A DNA stretch of 29,855 nucleotides from CAIPAT01 sp041665605. GTDB lineage: Bacteria > Verrucomicrobiota > Lentisphaeria > Victivallales > Victivallaceae. Location: contig JBAYIO010000076.1 in assembly GCA_041665605.1 (NCBI GenBank), positions 1 to 29,855 on the forward strand, in the 5' to 3' direction. Positions 1 through 6,812 of the stretch are shown one piece after another; position 1 is the first letter of the stretch, and each line of letters begins with the position of its first letter. The notes under the pieces are model-generated. The model searched no databases. It saw only the letters and a program-made list of their open reading frames with translations, and had not been told where the DNA came from. A program made the translations under genes and the position numbers.

Positions 1-1
1 A

Positions 2-538
2 CGCGAAATGATCGACCGGTTCCGGGTGGTCAACGCGCCGCCGATGCGGCGGGTGGTGGTCGGGGTGGACCCGGCGATGACCGCCAGACCGGAGTCGGAC
101 GAGACCGGCATCATTGTCGCCGGAATCGACGCCAAAGGCGAATACTATGTATTATATGACGACTCCAGGCGGGCTTCGCCGATGGGCTGGGCGCGGGCCG
201 TCGGAAACGTGTACAAGGACTGGAGAGCCGACCGGGTGGTCTGCGAGACCAACAACGGCGGCGATCTGGTGATCACCAATCTGCACGCCGTCGCCGGCGA
301 CATCAGTTGCAAAAAAGTCACCGCGACTAGGGGCAAGTTCACCCGCGCCGAACCCGTCTCCGCGTTGTACGAGATGGGCAAAGTCCATCATGTCGGCAGG
401 TTCCGCCAGCTTGAAGACCAGTTGTGCGGTTACAATCCGGAGATGAACCAGTCCAGTCCCGACCGCATGGACGCCCTGGTCTGGGCGCTGACGGAGTTGA
501 GCAGCAGTTCCGGCGCATGTCGCATGATCATGGCGTAG
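2..538 (+). CDS. Phage terminase large subunit, C-terminal nuclease part (partial, open at left edge)
   Basis: The frame is open to the first base of the window, so this is the 3' end of a longer gene; the ATG at 8 is probably internal. The visible protein (about 176 residues from that ATG) matches the RNase H-like nuclease domain of phage terminases (Terminase_6C type), which cuts concatemeric DNA during packaging. Three acidic positions fit its metal-binding site: Asp21 in GVDPA, Glu80 in VCETNNGGD, and Asp152/Asp155 in SPDRMDALVWAL. The ATPase half would lie upstream, outside the window. No portal, capsid or other phage gene follows; the stop is directly followed by repeat DNA. It is either the edge of a prophage or a remnant. 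Family is fairly sure; function in this genome is not. Confidence 0.8.
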   Translation, partial: REMIDRFRVVNAPPMRRVVVGVDPAMTARPESDETGIIVAGIDAKGEYYVLYDDSRRASPMGWARAVGNVYKDWRADRVVCETNNGGDLVITNLHAVAGDISCKKVTATRGKFTRAEPVSALYEMGKVHHVGRFRQLEDQLCGYNPEMNQSSPDRMDALVWALTELSSSSGACRMIMA

Positions 539-1040
539 AGGGGGCGCGTTGCAGGGGAAAGACAGATGGGGCCTATGGGGCTTATGAGTCCTATGGGGCC
601 TATGGGTGGGAAGACTGGGTGAGCGATATCCCAGAACTCCCAGATTACGAAAACCGTTGAGCGGAGCATGTGTCCAAAGTGTCGGAGTGGTTGTCCAAAA
701 TGGCCCATAAGACCCATAGGACCCATAGGACCCGGATTTCGAAAACCGTTGTGCAGGACGGGTGTCCAAAGTGTCGGAGTGAGGAAGCCCGCGAATGCGG
801 GAGTGAAAAGTGGAAAGCGAGAAAAGCAAGAAAAGTTGTGAACGCTGGAAATGCAGAACTAGGGGCCAGAATGTCCGGAATGATTGCAAAACTGAAAAAC
901 ATTGTGCTCAACGACTCTCCAAGTTCTCGGAGTGACTGTCCAAAATGGGCCATAAGACCCATAGGACACGGATTACGAGAACCGTTGAGCGGAACATGTG
1001 TCCAAAGTGTCGGAGTGTGGTGTCCGGAACGGTTCGAGAC
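539..1040. repeat. Left modular repeat array (gene-free)
   Basis: This stretch directly after the terminase stop is built from repeated modules. A 9-bp tandem with consensus CTATGGGGC lies at 564-608, and its reverse-complement relative (ACCCATAGG) at 703-733. The core TCCAAAGTGTCGGAGTG occurs near 674, 765 and 1001, with a diverged form near 918. A module reading GAAAACCGTTGAGCGG or a close variant precedes the core (near 648, 740 and 979). All are reverse complements of modules in the array at the right end of the window. Open frames exist on both strands here but are low-complexity by-products of the repeats. I see no gene. Confidence 0.85.
765..933 (-). repeat. Composite repeat module, inverted copy of 29370-29539
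   Basis: Read on the minus strand, this segment aligns along its whole length with 29370-29539, with about ten differences by eye, most of them in the last 40 bases. It contains the TTTTCTCGC 9-mer region, the CCCGC-ATTC-GCGGG hairpin, the GCAATCATTCCGGACATTCT block and two copies of the CTCCGACACTTTGGAG-type core; the one at the 933 end is diverged. It demonstrates homology of the two arrays in opposite orientation. Confidence 0.85.
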
Positions 1041-1380
1041 TGGCATCCGGCGCATTTCTAACAAAAGTTTAACTTTTTTTATTTTATCTTTCAGATATTA
1101 ATATTATAGTAATATATTGTAATTGAGAGCAGTTGACGACGGCTTTCCGGGATAATGTCTTTTCACTATATTATCCTGATGCCGAAAGCTATCCGTCAGG
1201 AATTTGAATGAATTTGAAGATATTTGACAAAAAATGACATATTTTTGTTGTTTTTGCATTTATTTGTTATTTCACGGGCTTTCAAAACGGTCAGTATTGT
1301 GCTAGTTTATGGTGGATGCATAACCGGTTGAATTGTGCTTTTTGATTCTTAAATTTATATATAAACAGGAATTCGGCAAC
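1041..1380. other. Intergenic leader of ackA, AT-rich
   Basis: There is no gene in these 340 bases. The main structure is the imperfect palindrome at 1134-1198, listed separately. A TTGACA at 1224-1229 could be a -35 element, but I see no convincing -10 at 16-18 bases from it, so the ackA promoter is not assigned. Confidence 0.5.
1134..1198. repeat. Imperfect 65-base inverted repeat
   Basis: Matching arms occur in order: TGACG (1134) with CGTCA (1194-1198), GCTTTC with GAAAGC, and GGATAAT (1150-1156) with ATTATCC (1170-1176), separated by short mismatched bulges. It could form a long hairpin in RNA upstream of ackA, or be a decayed mobile-element remnant. No T-run follows, so it is not a typical intrinsic terminator. 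Confidence 0.55.
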
Positions 1381-2619
1381 ATGAAAGTATTGGTTTTAAA
1401 CGCGGGAAGTTCGTCAATGAAATTTACCCTTTTCTCAATGGGTAAGGAACAGATGCTGGCCAAAGGGCAGGTGGAGCGCCTGGGTTCGGACAAACCTCAG
1501 TTGCAGTACAAGCGCAGCGACGGTTTTTCGCAGGACAGCAACCCGCCGGTCCAGAATCATGTTGATGCGCTGAAAAGCATTTGCGCCATCCTGGCCGATC
1601 CCGAAATCGGCGTTATAAAGAATCTTGCCGAAGTTGAAGCCATCGGTCACCGCGTGGTGCATGGCGGCGAACAGGCGACCAAGCCGGCGCTGGTCAACGA
1701 ACATGTCAAAGAGATCATCCGCGACTGTTTTGCGCTGGCCCCGCTGCACAACCCCGCCAATCTTTCCGGCATCGAAGCCTGCGAAGAGGCGTTCCCGGGC
1801 GTTCCCAATATCGCGATCTTCGATACGGCGTTCCACCAGACGATGTCCCCGGAGGCATTCCTTTATGCGGTGCCTTACGATCTCTATACCAAGCACGGCA
1901 TCCGGAGATACGGTTTTCACGGCACCTCGCATAACTTTGTAGCGGAAGCCACCGGCGCGTTTCTGGGATCTCCGTTTGAGAAACTCCGTCTGATAACCTG
2001 TCATCTGGGCAACGGCTGCAGCATGGCGGCGATCAGCAACGGCCAGGTGATAGACACCTCCATGGGGATGACGCCGCTGGAAGGGCTGGTCATGGGGACC
2101 CGCTGCGGCGATCTGGACCCGGCCGTGGTAATCCGTCTGATCGAGCTCGGCAAGAGCGCGCAGGAAATTGACAAGATATTGAACAAGCAAAGCGGCCTGC
2201 TGGGCGTCGGGGGCATCAACAGCTCTGATATGCGCGATATTATCGAGGCTGAATTGAAAGGTGACAAGCAGGCGCTCCGGGCGCGGCGGATGTTCACCCG
2301 CCGGATCGTCAAATATATCGGCGCCTACTTTGCGCTGCTGGGCGGGGCTGACGCGATTGTCTTCACCGGCGGCATCGGCGAATGGAGCGCTTATATCCGT
2401 GAAAGAATCGTCAAACACCTCAACGGTTTGAATATTTTCCTGGACGCCGCCAGAAATGAAGAGTTTTCCGGCAAGAAAGGCATAATCTCGACCCCGGAAA
2501 GCTCCGCGAAAGTGGTGATTATGCCGACGAATGAAGAGCTGATGATTGCCCGCGGCGTGGTCAACACGCTGAATCACCGCAAGGTTGTAGGTGCCGAAAA
2601 TTCAGTAAAAGCGGATTGA
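1381..2619 (+). CDS. ackA: Acetate kinase
   Basis: This 412-residue cytoplasmic enzyme interconverts acetate plus ATP with acetyl phosphate plus ADP. The ATG at 1381 is chosen because the protein then begins MKVLVLNAGSSS as in the family, with AGGA a few bases upstream; an in-frame GTG at 1333 would add an unconserved extension. The known active-site residues fall at their classical positions: Asn7, Arg91 (GHRVVHGG), His123, Asp148 (IFDTAFH), His180 (FHGTSH) and Arg241 (GTRCGDLDP). FTGGIGEWS near 328-336 and TNEE near 383-386 are the nucleotide-binding and C-terminal signatures. Length is normal (about 400). It is followed after 84 bases by pta on the same strand, the usual partner, giving acetyl-CoA to acetate with ATP gain. 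Very secure. Confidence 0.97.
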   Translation: MKVLVLNAGSSSMKFTLFSMGKEQMLAKGQVERLGSDKPQLQYKRSDGFSQDSNPPVQNHVDALKSICAILADPEIGVIKNLAEVEAIGHRVVHGGEQATKPALVNEHVKEIIRDCFALAPLHNPANLSGIEACEEAFPGVPNIAIFDTAFHQTMSPEAFLYAVPYDLYTKHGIRRYGFHGTSHNFVAEATGAFLGSPFEKLRLITCHLGNGCSMAAISNGQVIDTSMGMTPLEGLVMGTRCGDLDPAVVIRLIELGKSAQEIDKILNKQSGLLGVGGINSSDMRDIIEAELKGDKQALRARRMFTRRIVKYIGAYFALLGGADAIVFTGGIGEWSAYIRERIVKHLNGLNIFLDAARNEEFSGKKGIISTPESSAKVVIMPTNEELMIARGVVNTLNHRKVVGAENSVKAD

Positions 2620-2703
2620 ATCGTCCGGTAATTCAGGCTTCGGCGAATACAGTTTTGATAAACAATTTTTAGAATTATTAAATATAAAGTCAAAGGGAAA
2701 ATC

Positions 2704-3714
2704 ATGTCAGCAATTGATCTGTTCGTAAAACGTGCCCGCAGCGCGAAAAAAACACTGGTTCTGCCGGAGGGCATGGACCCGAGGGTGGTAGTGGCCGCCA
2801 ATATGATTATCGAGAACGGCGTGGCCGCGGAAGTGACCGTGCTGGGTACGCCGCAGGAACTCGAAGCCTCCTGCAAGGAAGCGGGGATAACTGAACGCAA
2901 ATTCAAGACGCTGGACCATCTGACCTGCGATTTCTTTGAAGAATACGCCGCGCAGTTCTGTGAACTCCGCAAGAAAAAAGGGATCAGCCTGGACGATGCC
3001 CGCAAGGCCATGAGAGACCGGATATTCTTCGGCTCAATGATGAACCGCAACGGGATGGTTGACGGGATGGTGGCCGGCAGCATCGCGTCCACGCCGGATA
3101 TGCTGCGCGCCGCGTTCAACTGCATCGGCACCGCGCCCGGCATCAAGATCGCCAGCAGTTGTTTCGTGATGGACCTGAAGACGCCGACCATTTCCGGCGA
3201 TGATGTGCTGCTGTATTCCGACTGCGGCGTCAACCCGAATCCGGATGCCGACCAGCTGGTGGATATTGCCATGGCAACCTGCAACACTTACCGCGCCCTG
3301 CTCGGCAGACAGCCGAAAGTAGCGTTCCTGTCCTTTTCAACCCACGGCAGCGCGGAGCATGAGATTCTGAATAAAATCGTCGAGGCCACCGCAAAATTCA
3401 AAGCCAAAATCAAAAATGAGAATCTGGACATCATCGCGGACGGCGAACTCCAGGTGGACGCCGCGCTGGTGCCGAAAGTAGCCATGCAGAAAGCTCCGGG
3501 AAGCGCAATCGTCGGCGATGCCAATGTTTTGATCTATCCGGACCTGAACGCCGGGAATATTGCCTACAAACTGACCCAGCGGCTGGCCGGCGCCGACGCC
3601 TACGGTCCGATTCTGCAGGGACTGGGCAGGCCGGTCAACGATCTTTCCCGCGGCTGCATTGCCGAAGACATCTACGGCGTCGCCGCGATCACCGTCTGCC
3701 AGTCTCTGGGCTGA
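2704..3714 (+). CDS. pta: Phosphate acetyltransferase
   Basis: This 336-residue protein of the PTA/PTB family transfers the acetyl group between acetyl-CoA and phosphate. It is the short catalytic form (as in Methanosarcina and Bacillus) without the DRTGG/CobQ-like N-terminal extension of E. coli Pta. Conserved blocks are LVLPEGMDPR (18-27), DGMVAGSIAST (120-130), SDCGVNPNP (172-180), SFSTHGSAEHE (210-220) and DGELQVDAAL (246-255). The ATG at 2704 is preceded by AAAGGGA. No terminator is seen between it and ackA, so the two probably form an operon for acetate fermentation or assimilation. EutD-type proteins are the nearest alternative, but no ethanolamine genes are present. Confidence 0.95.
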   Translation: MSAIDLFVKRARSAKKTLVLPEGMDPRVVVAANMIIENGVAAEVTVLGTPQELEASCKEAGITERKFKTLDHLTCDFFEEYAAQFCELRKKKGISLDDARKAMRDRIFFGSMMNRNGMVDGMVAGSIASTPDMLRAAFNCIGTAPGIKIASSCFVMDLKTPTISGDDVLLYSDCGVNPNPDADQLVDIAMATCNTYRALLGRQPKVAFLSFSTHGSAEHEILNKIVEATAKFKAKIKNENLDIIADGELQVDAALVPKVAMQKAPGSAIVGDANVLIYPDLNAGNIAYKLTQRLAGADAYGPILQGLGRPVNDLSRGCIAEDIYGVAAITVCQSLG

Positions 3715-3738
3715 CGGTTCGGCCGGTCTGATATTTCA

Positions 3739-3780
3739 GCCTGCAAACCTTCGTTGGTGAAAGCTTGCAGGCCGGGTTTT
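3739..3780 (+). terminator. Possible intrinsic terminator after pta
   Basis: An 8-bp perfect stem, GCCTGCAA (3739-3746) with TTGCAGGC (3765-3772), has an 18-base loop and is followed by CGGGTTTT. It lies 25 bases after the pta stop and before the end of the convergent hydrolase gene. The large loop and short T-run make it moderate. Confidence 0.5.
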
Positions 3781-3790
3781 ACAGGTTGAA

Positions 3791-4834
3791 TCAGCCGAGG
3801 TGCTGTTTGAAGAATTTTACCGCCTTGTTGCCGCCCCAGCCGTGTTCGCCGGGGAACAGGTCAAGCTCGAGGTTCTTCGAGGCCTTTGCCGCCGCGTAAA
3901 TTCCCTCAAGTCTTTTGAAACATGCCAGGGCTGTATCCACTTTGAAGCATGAATCGTTGGCTCCGATATCCACCAGCAAAGGCCGCGGCGCGAGCAGTCC
4001 CTGGAGCTCCGGCAGATCGACCAGCTTGTACAGTCCTGGCGCAACCTGCATGCCGCAGTAGTTGATGTCGCGGATGCCGAAATGCGCCCACAGGTCGCTG
4101 TAGCAGATGATTTCCGTAGCCTTGAAGCGTTCGTCGCAAAGACTCATCCATAAAGTCATCGTTCCGCCGCCGCTGAGCCCCATGGTGCCGAGTTTGCCGG
4201 CATCAACCTGCGGGAGCGAGCAGATGAAGTCGGTGGCGGCTTTGCCGTGGGTGACGTTGATCGACAGCGAGGTCATGCCCAGCATGGTGGCGTGCAGATA
4301 ATAGAGGTTGCACCAGTCGCGGCCCTGCTGGAAGCGGTGGTTCGGCTTGTTGTTGTCGCCGCGTTCACCGAATCCGATCCAGTCAATGGCGTAGGTGATG
4401 AACCCGGCTTTCGCCATCTGGTGGCCGTAGTTGTAGTTATGCTGCCCGATGGCGCTTCTCAGTTCCGGGGATGAATCGTTGCCCATGACCGGCTCTTTGC
4501 CGTATGCCCCGTGGCCGTGACAGCAGAGGATCGCCGGATATTTCAGCCCCTTCTTCATTTTTCCGGGAAATGCGGCCAGCAGCGTCGCGGAGATATATTT
4601 TGAAACATCGATCAGCCATTTCTGCTTGGTCAGGCCGTCATGTTCCCATTCCGCCAGCAGTTGCGGGTTCAGCGGCACCCGCTCCGGGGAGTCGCCGATG
4701 GTGGCAAGCACTTTGGGCAAAGCATGTTTTTTCCACCTGGCAAAGTCAGTTCTGGCGTTAAACGCGTACTGCGGCACATGTTCGGCGGCCATTTCGATAA
4801 ACATCCGCTGCGGACTTAAATTTCTGAAAGACAT
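3791..4834 (-). CDS. Alpha/beta hydrolase, acetyl-xylan-esterase/dienelactone-hydrolase-like
   Basis: This 347-residue alpha/beta hydrolase without a signal peptide is probably cytoplasmic. The nucleophile elbow is MGLSGGG with Ser221. The acid is likely Asp294 in DIGANDSCF and the base His331 in PGEHGWGG, in the right order and spacing. The HGHGAYGKE segment (106-114) fits the oxyanion-hole region. It resembles the family annotated as acetyl xylan esterase or Abhydrolase_7 in Planctomycetota and Lentisphaerota, which may remove ester groups from carbohydrates; the true substrate is unknown. The start at 4834 has a good AAGGAG nearby. It is a single gene, convergent with pta and divergent from the YeeE-like pair. 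Fold is sure, activity is inference. Confidence 0.8.
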   Translation of the reverse strand: MSFRNLSPQRMFIEMAAEHVPQYAFNARTDFARWKKHALPKVLATIGDSPERVPLNPQLLAEWEHDGLTKQKWLIDVSKYISATLLAAFPGKMKKGLKYPAILCCHGHGAYGKEPVMGNDSSPELRSAIGQHNYNYGHQMAKAGFITYAIDWIGFGERGDNNKPNHRFQQGRDWCNLYYLHATMLGMTSLSINVTHGKAATDFICSLPQVDAGKLGTMGLSGGGTMTLWMSLCDERFKATEIICYSDLWAHFGIRDINYCGMQVAPGLYKLVDLPELQGLLAPRPLLVDIGANDSCFKVDTALACFKRLEGIYAAAKASKNLELDLFPGEHGWGGNKAVKFFKQHLG

Positions 4835-4993
4835 TGACAGTCTCCTTATTTACAGTTCAGTGCAATAATATAAACGGGTATCTCATTACTATTTAACCCG
4901 AATGCCTGATTCTGCAATGTTGAATTTAAGAAAAATCCGGCTATTTTTATATGAATGTGATTGAGTATACTGCGAACAAGGAGCTTGAGGCTA

Positions 4994-5509
4994 ATGAATA
5001 TAGTAACCGGGAAATGGTCCTTTTATATCAACGGGGCCCTGATTGCACTGTTGATCGTGTTCTGTCTTTATCTGTTTGACGACTCGCTCGGCATGAGTGA
5101 CGGGATGGTGGTAATTTCGCAGTACTGCAGCACGGCGGTAAAAGATAAAGCCATAAATCCGCCGCCGGCATTGGACTGGCAGACCGGCTTCCTCTGCGGC
5201 ATCTTCATCGGGGCGCTGGCCGCCTCAATCATCAGCGGCAAATGGAAAATCCGTTTTATGCAGGATTCCGAAGGCGAAGGCATTGCCGTCACTATCGGCA
5301 AATCAGTCATTTTCGGGCTGGGCGGCGGCTTTCTGGTCATGCTGGGGCTGCAACTGGCAGGCGATACTTTCTTCGGTCAATGGGCGGCGGCCATTCAGAT
5401 GTCATCCGGCGGATGGATCTTCCTGATCAGCAGTTTCGGGATTGCGACGATGGTTGCCATTCTGATGGAGCGCCGCAAAGAGGGCGCAAAAGAGGGAGGG
5501 GACAAATAA
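4994..5509 (+). CDS. YeeE/YedE-like membrane protein, first half
   Basis: This is a 171-residue integral membrane protein with about four hydrophobic segments and a basic C-terminal tail (ERRKEGAKEGGDK). I choose the ATG at 4994, which has AAGGAG 10 bases upstream, rather than the in-frame TTG at 4961. The region GKSVIFGLGGGFLVMLGLQLAGD followed by SSGGWIFLISSFGIATM has the shape of the YeeE/YedE (Sulf_transp) family, which moves thiosulfate or related sulfur compounds. Where the family usually has GGCTSGH, this protein has GDTFFGQ, so the pore-type cysteine is missing. The stop overlaps the next start (TAATG), so the two half-size proteins are probably translationally coupled and may form one transporter. 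Confidence 0.6.
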   Translation: MNIVTGKWSFYINGALIALLIVFCLYLFDDSLGMSDGMVVISQYCSTAVKDKAINPPPALDWQTGFLCGIFIGALAASIISGKWKIRFMQDSEGEGIAVTIGKSVIFGLGGGFLVMLGLQLAGDTFFGQWAAAIQMSSGGWIFLISSFGIATMVAILMERRKEGAKEGGDK

Positions 5510-6078
5510 TGGAGCCACTGGCACTTACCGGCAATTACCGTATGGTTGCGGCGATCTTCGTCGGCATCGCGTTCGGCTTTCTCCTGATCAAATCAGATCT
5601 GGCATGGCGCAGCACCTGTCTCAGCGCACTCCGGCTGAAAGACAGCCGGGTATTGAAAACCTTTCTAGTCTCCATCGCCATCGGCGTAACGCTGTTTTTC
5701 TTCGCGGAGAAATCAGGGCTGGTTCACGTGCATGTCAGGCCGGCTTATTTCTGGGCTTCGCTGATTGGCGGGATCATATGCGGAACCGGTATTTCGCTGT
5801 GCTGCCGCGTCCCGGTAACGGCAATCGCTTCACTTGCCGCCGGCCGCATCTATGTGATCTGGGTAATTATGGGTATGCTGCTGGCATATCCCTGCGTTAA
5901 TTTCATGTCGGGATTTCTGTCTAAAACCATTTACACCTGGTCGGAACCGATAAAAACCGAGGCTTCGGTAGGCAGCTTCTTCAACCTGACCAATGCGAGC
6001 CTGTGGGTTGCCGGAATTTCGCTGCTGCTGGTGCTGTTTCTGCATTTTACCCTCGGCAGCGACTCCGACGAGAAATGA
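5509..6078 (+). CDS. YeeE/YedE-like membrane protein, second half
   Basis: This 189-residue membrane protein has about five hydrophobic segments. The ATG shares its A with the stop codon of the preceding gene (TAATG), a sign of coupled translation. DLAWRSTCLSALRLKDSRVL near the N-terminus matches the family's cysteine-containing loop, and GTGISLCCRVPVTAIASLAAG near the middle matches the second glycine/cysteine motif. Unlike its partner, this half keeps cysteines at both places. Together the genes probably encode a split YeeE/YedE transporter for a sulfur (or selenium) species in the inner membrane. The family call is moderate; the substrate is inference, and no sulfurtransferase gene is adjacent. 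Confidence 0.6.
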   Translation: MEPLALTGNYRMVAAIFVGIAFGFLLIKSDLAWRSTCLSALRLKDSRVLKTFLVSIAIGVTLFFFAEKSGLVHVHVRPAYFWASLIGGIICGTGISLCCRVPVTAIASLAAGRIYVIWVIMGMLLAYPCVNFMSGFLSKTIYTWSEPIKTEASVGSFFNLTNASLWVAGISLLLVLFLHFTLGSDSDEK

Positions 6079-6084
6079 GCTGAA

Positions 6085-6498
6085 ATGAGTTTGTCCTTTC
6101 ATCAGGCCAGGGCAGAGCATCTGCGCACCGGCCGGCGGGGTGAAAAGCTGGCCTGTTCGTTACTCCTGGCAAAAAACTGCGAGATTCTGTGCCGGAATTA
6201 CAAAGTAAAATCCGGTGAAATCGACATTGTTGCCCGCGATGGCGGCATTCTGGCGTTTGTCGAAGTCAAAACCCGCCGCCACACCACGCGTTCCAGACCC
6301 GCGGAAGGACTTTCGGAAAGACAGAAAAAGCGTATCTATCGCGCTGGAATGAAATACCTGAAAGAAATTGAAAGTCCCGACGTCATATACCGTTTTGACC
6401 TGATTGAAATCGTGATTTCTCCATTCCGCATTCATGAAGCCCGGCACTGGCAGGGGCATTTCAGTTCCCGCGATCTGTTCAAAAGTTCATTTACATGA
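6085..6498 (+). CDS. yraN: YraN family (UPF0102) nuclease-like protein
   Basis: This 137-residue cytoplasmic protein is of the YraN/UPF0102 family, which has the fold of Holliday-junction-resolvase-like restriction endonucleases; its cellular role is not settled. The conserved core is present: RRGEKLA (Glu20), the signature SGEIDIVARDGG (Asp47), and FVEVKTRR giving the E-x-K pair Glu60/Lys62, together a PD-(D/E)xK-type site. Length is typical (about 120-140). It begins 6 bases after the stop of the YeeE-like gene, so it is probably co-transcribed although functionally unrelated. The Shine-Dalgarno is weak, consistent with coupling. Confidence 0.92.
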   Translation: MSLSFHQARAEHLRTGRRGEKLACSLLLAKNCEILCRNYKVKSGEIDIVARDGGILAFVEVKTRRHTTRSRPAEGLSERQKKRIYRAGMKYLKEIESPDVIYRFDLIEIVISPFRIHEARHWQGHFSSRDLFKSSFT

Positions 6499-6643
6499 TT
6501 CATCTTCTCAACCGCCGCCGATATTGAAGAATGTAAACCATATATCTATTTTGGAATGATCAGCTTGATTTTAAGTTTTTATGGAATATTTTATAACCCG
6601 TTCTGAAAACGGCTGGTTTTCAATGATCAGCCTCAAATAATTC

Positions 6644-6717
6644 GCGGGTGTAGCATAATGGCAATGCTCCAGCTTCCCAAGCTGGCAACGAGGGTTCGAT
6701 TCCCTTCACCCGCTCCA
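6644..6717 (+). tRNA. tRNA-Gly (anticodon CCC)
   Basis: It folds as a cloverleaf. The acceptor GCGGGTG (6644-6650) pairs with CACCCGC (6707-6713), the D stem is GCAT/ATGC, and the anticodon stem is CCAGC/GCTGG with loop TTCCCAA, giving anticodon CCC. The T loop is TTCGATT. Discriminator T is followed by an encoded CCA (6715-6717). It is a single tRNA gene between yraN and the GH4 gene, with no direct-repeat sign of integration next to it. Confidence 0.95.
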
Positions 6718-6756
6718 ATTCCCTCCAAAGTTATGCCCTTTTTCCACGCGGGTTTA

Positions 6757-6795
6757 TAAAAAAGTGTTCGCCGCGATATTGCCGCGGCGAATACT
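6757..6795 (-). terminator. Intrinsic terminator of the GH4 gene
   Basis: A 13-bp stem (6763-6775 with 6783-6795, one G-U pair, core TTCGCCGCG/CGCGGCGAA) has a 7-base loop. Read on the minus strand it is followed by a run of six T. It lies 18 bases past the GH4 stop. It also faces the end of the tRNA and could stop rightward transcripts, though without a T-run on that strand. Confidence 0.88.
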
Positions 6796-6812
6796 GCAAT
6801 GCTGACTGCTGC

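Noticed and set aside
152..889. A 245-residue minus-strand frame over the left array and the terminase gene
   Set aside because: Half is antisense to the terminase gene and the rest is tandem-repeat translation (for example Gly-Ser-Tyr runs).
1435..2577. A 380-residue open frame antisense to ackA
   Set aside because: It is the complement shadow of a GC-rich, strongly conserved gene. The acetate kinase frame carries all catalytic residues.
6644..6717. tRNA-Gly as an integration site for the neighbouring sugar genes
   Set aside because: No second copy of the tRNA 3' end is found in the window, and the nearest boundary repeat is 1.5 kb away and unrelated in sequence.
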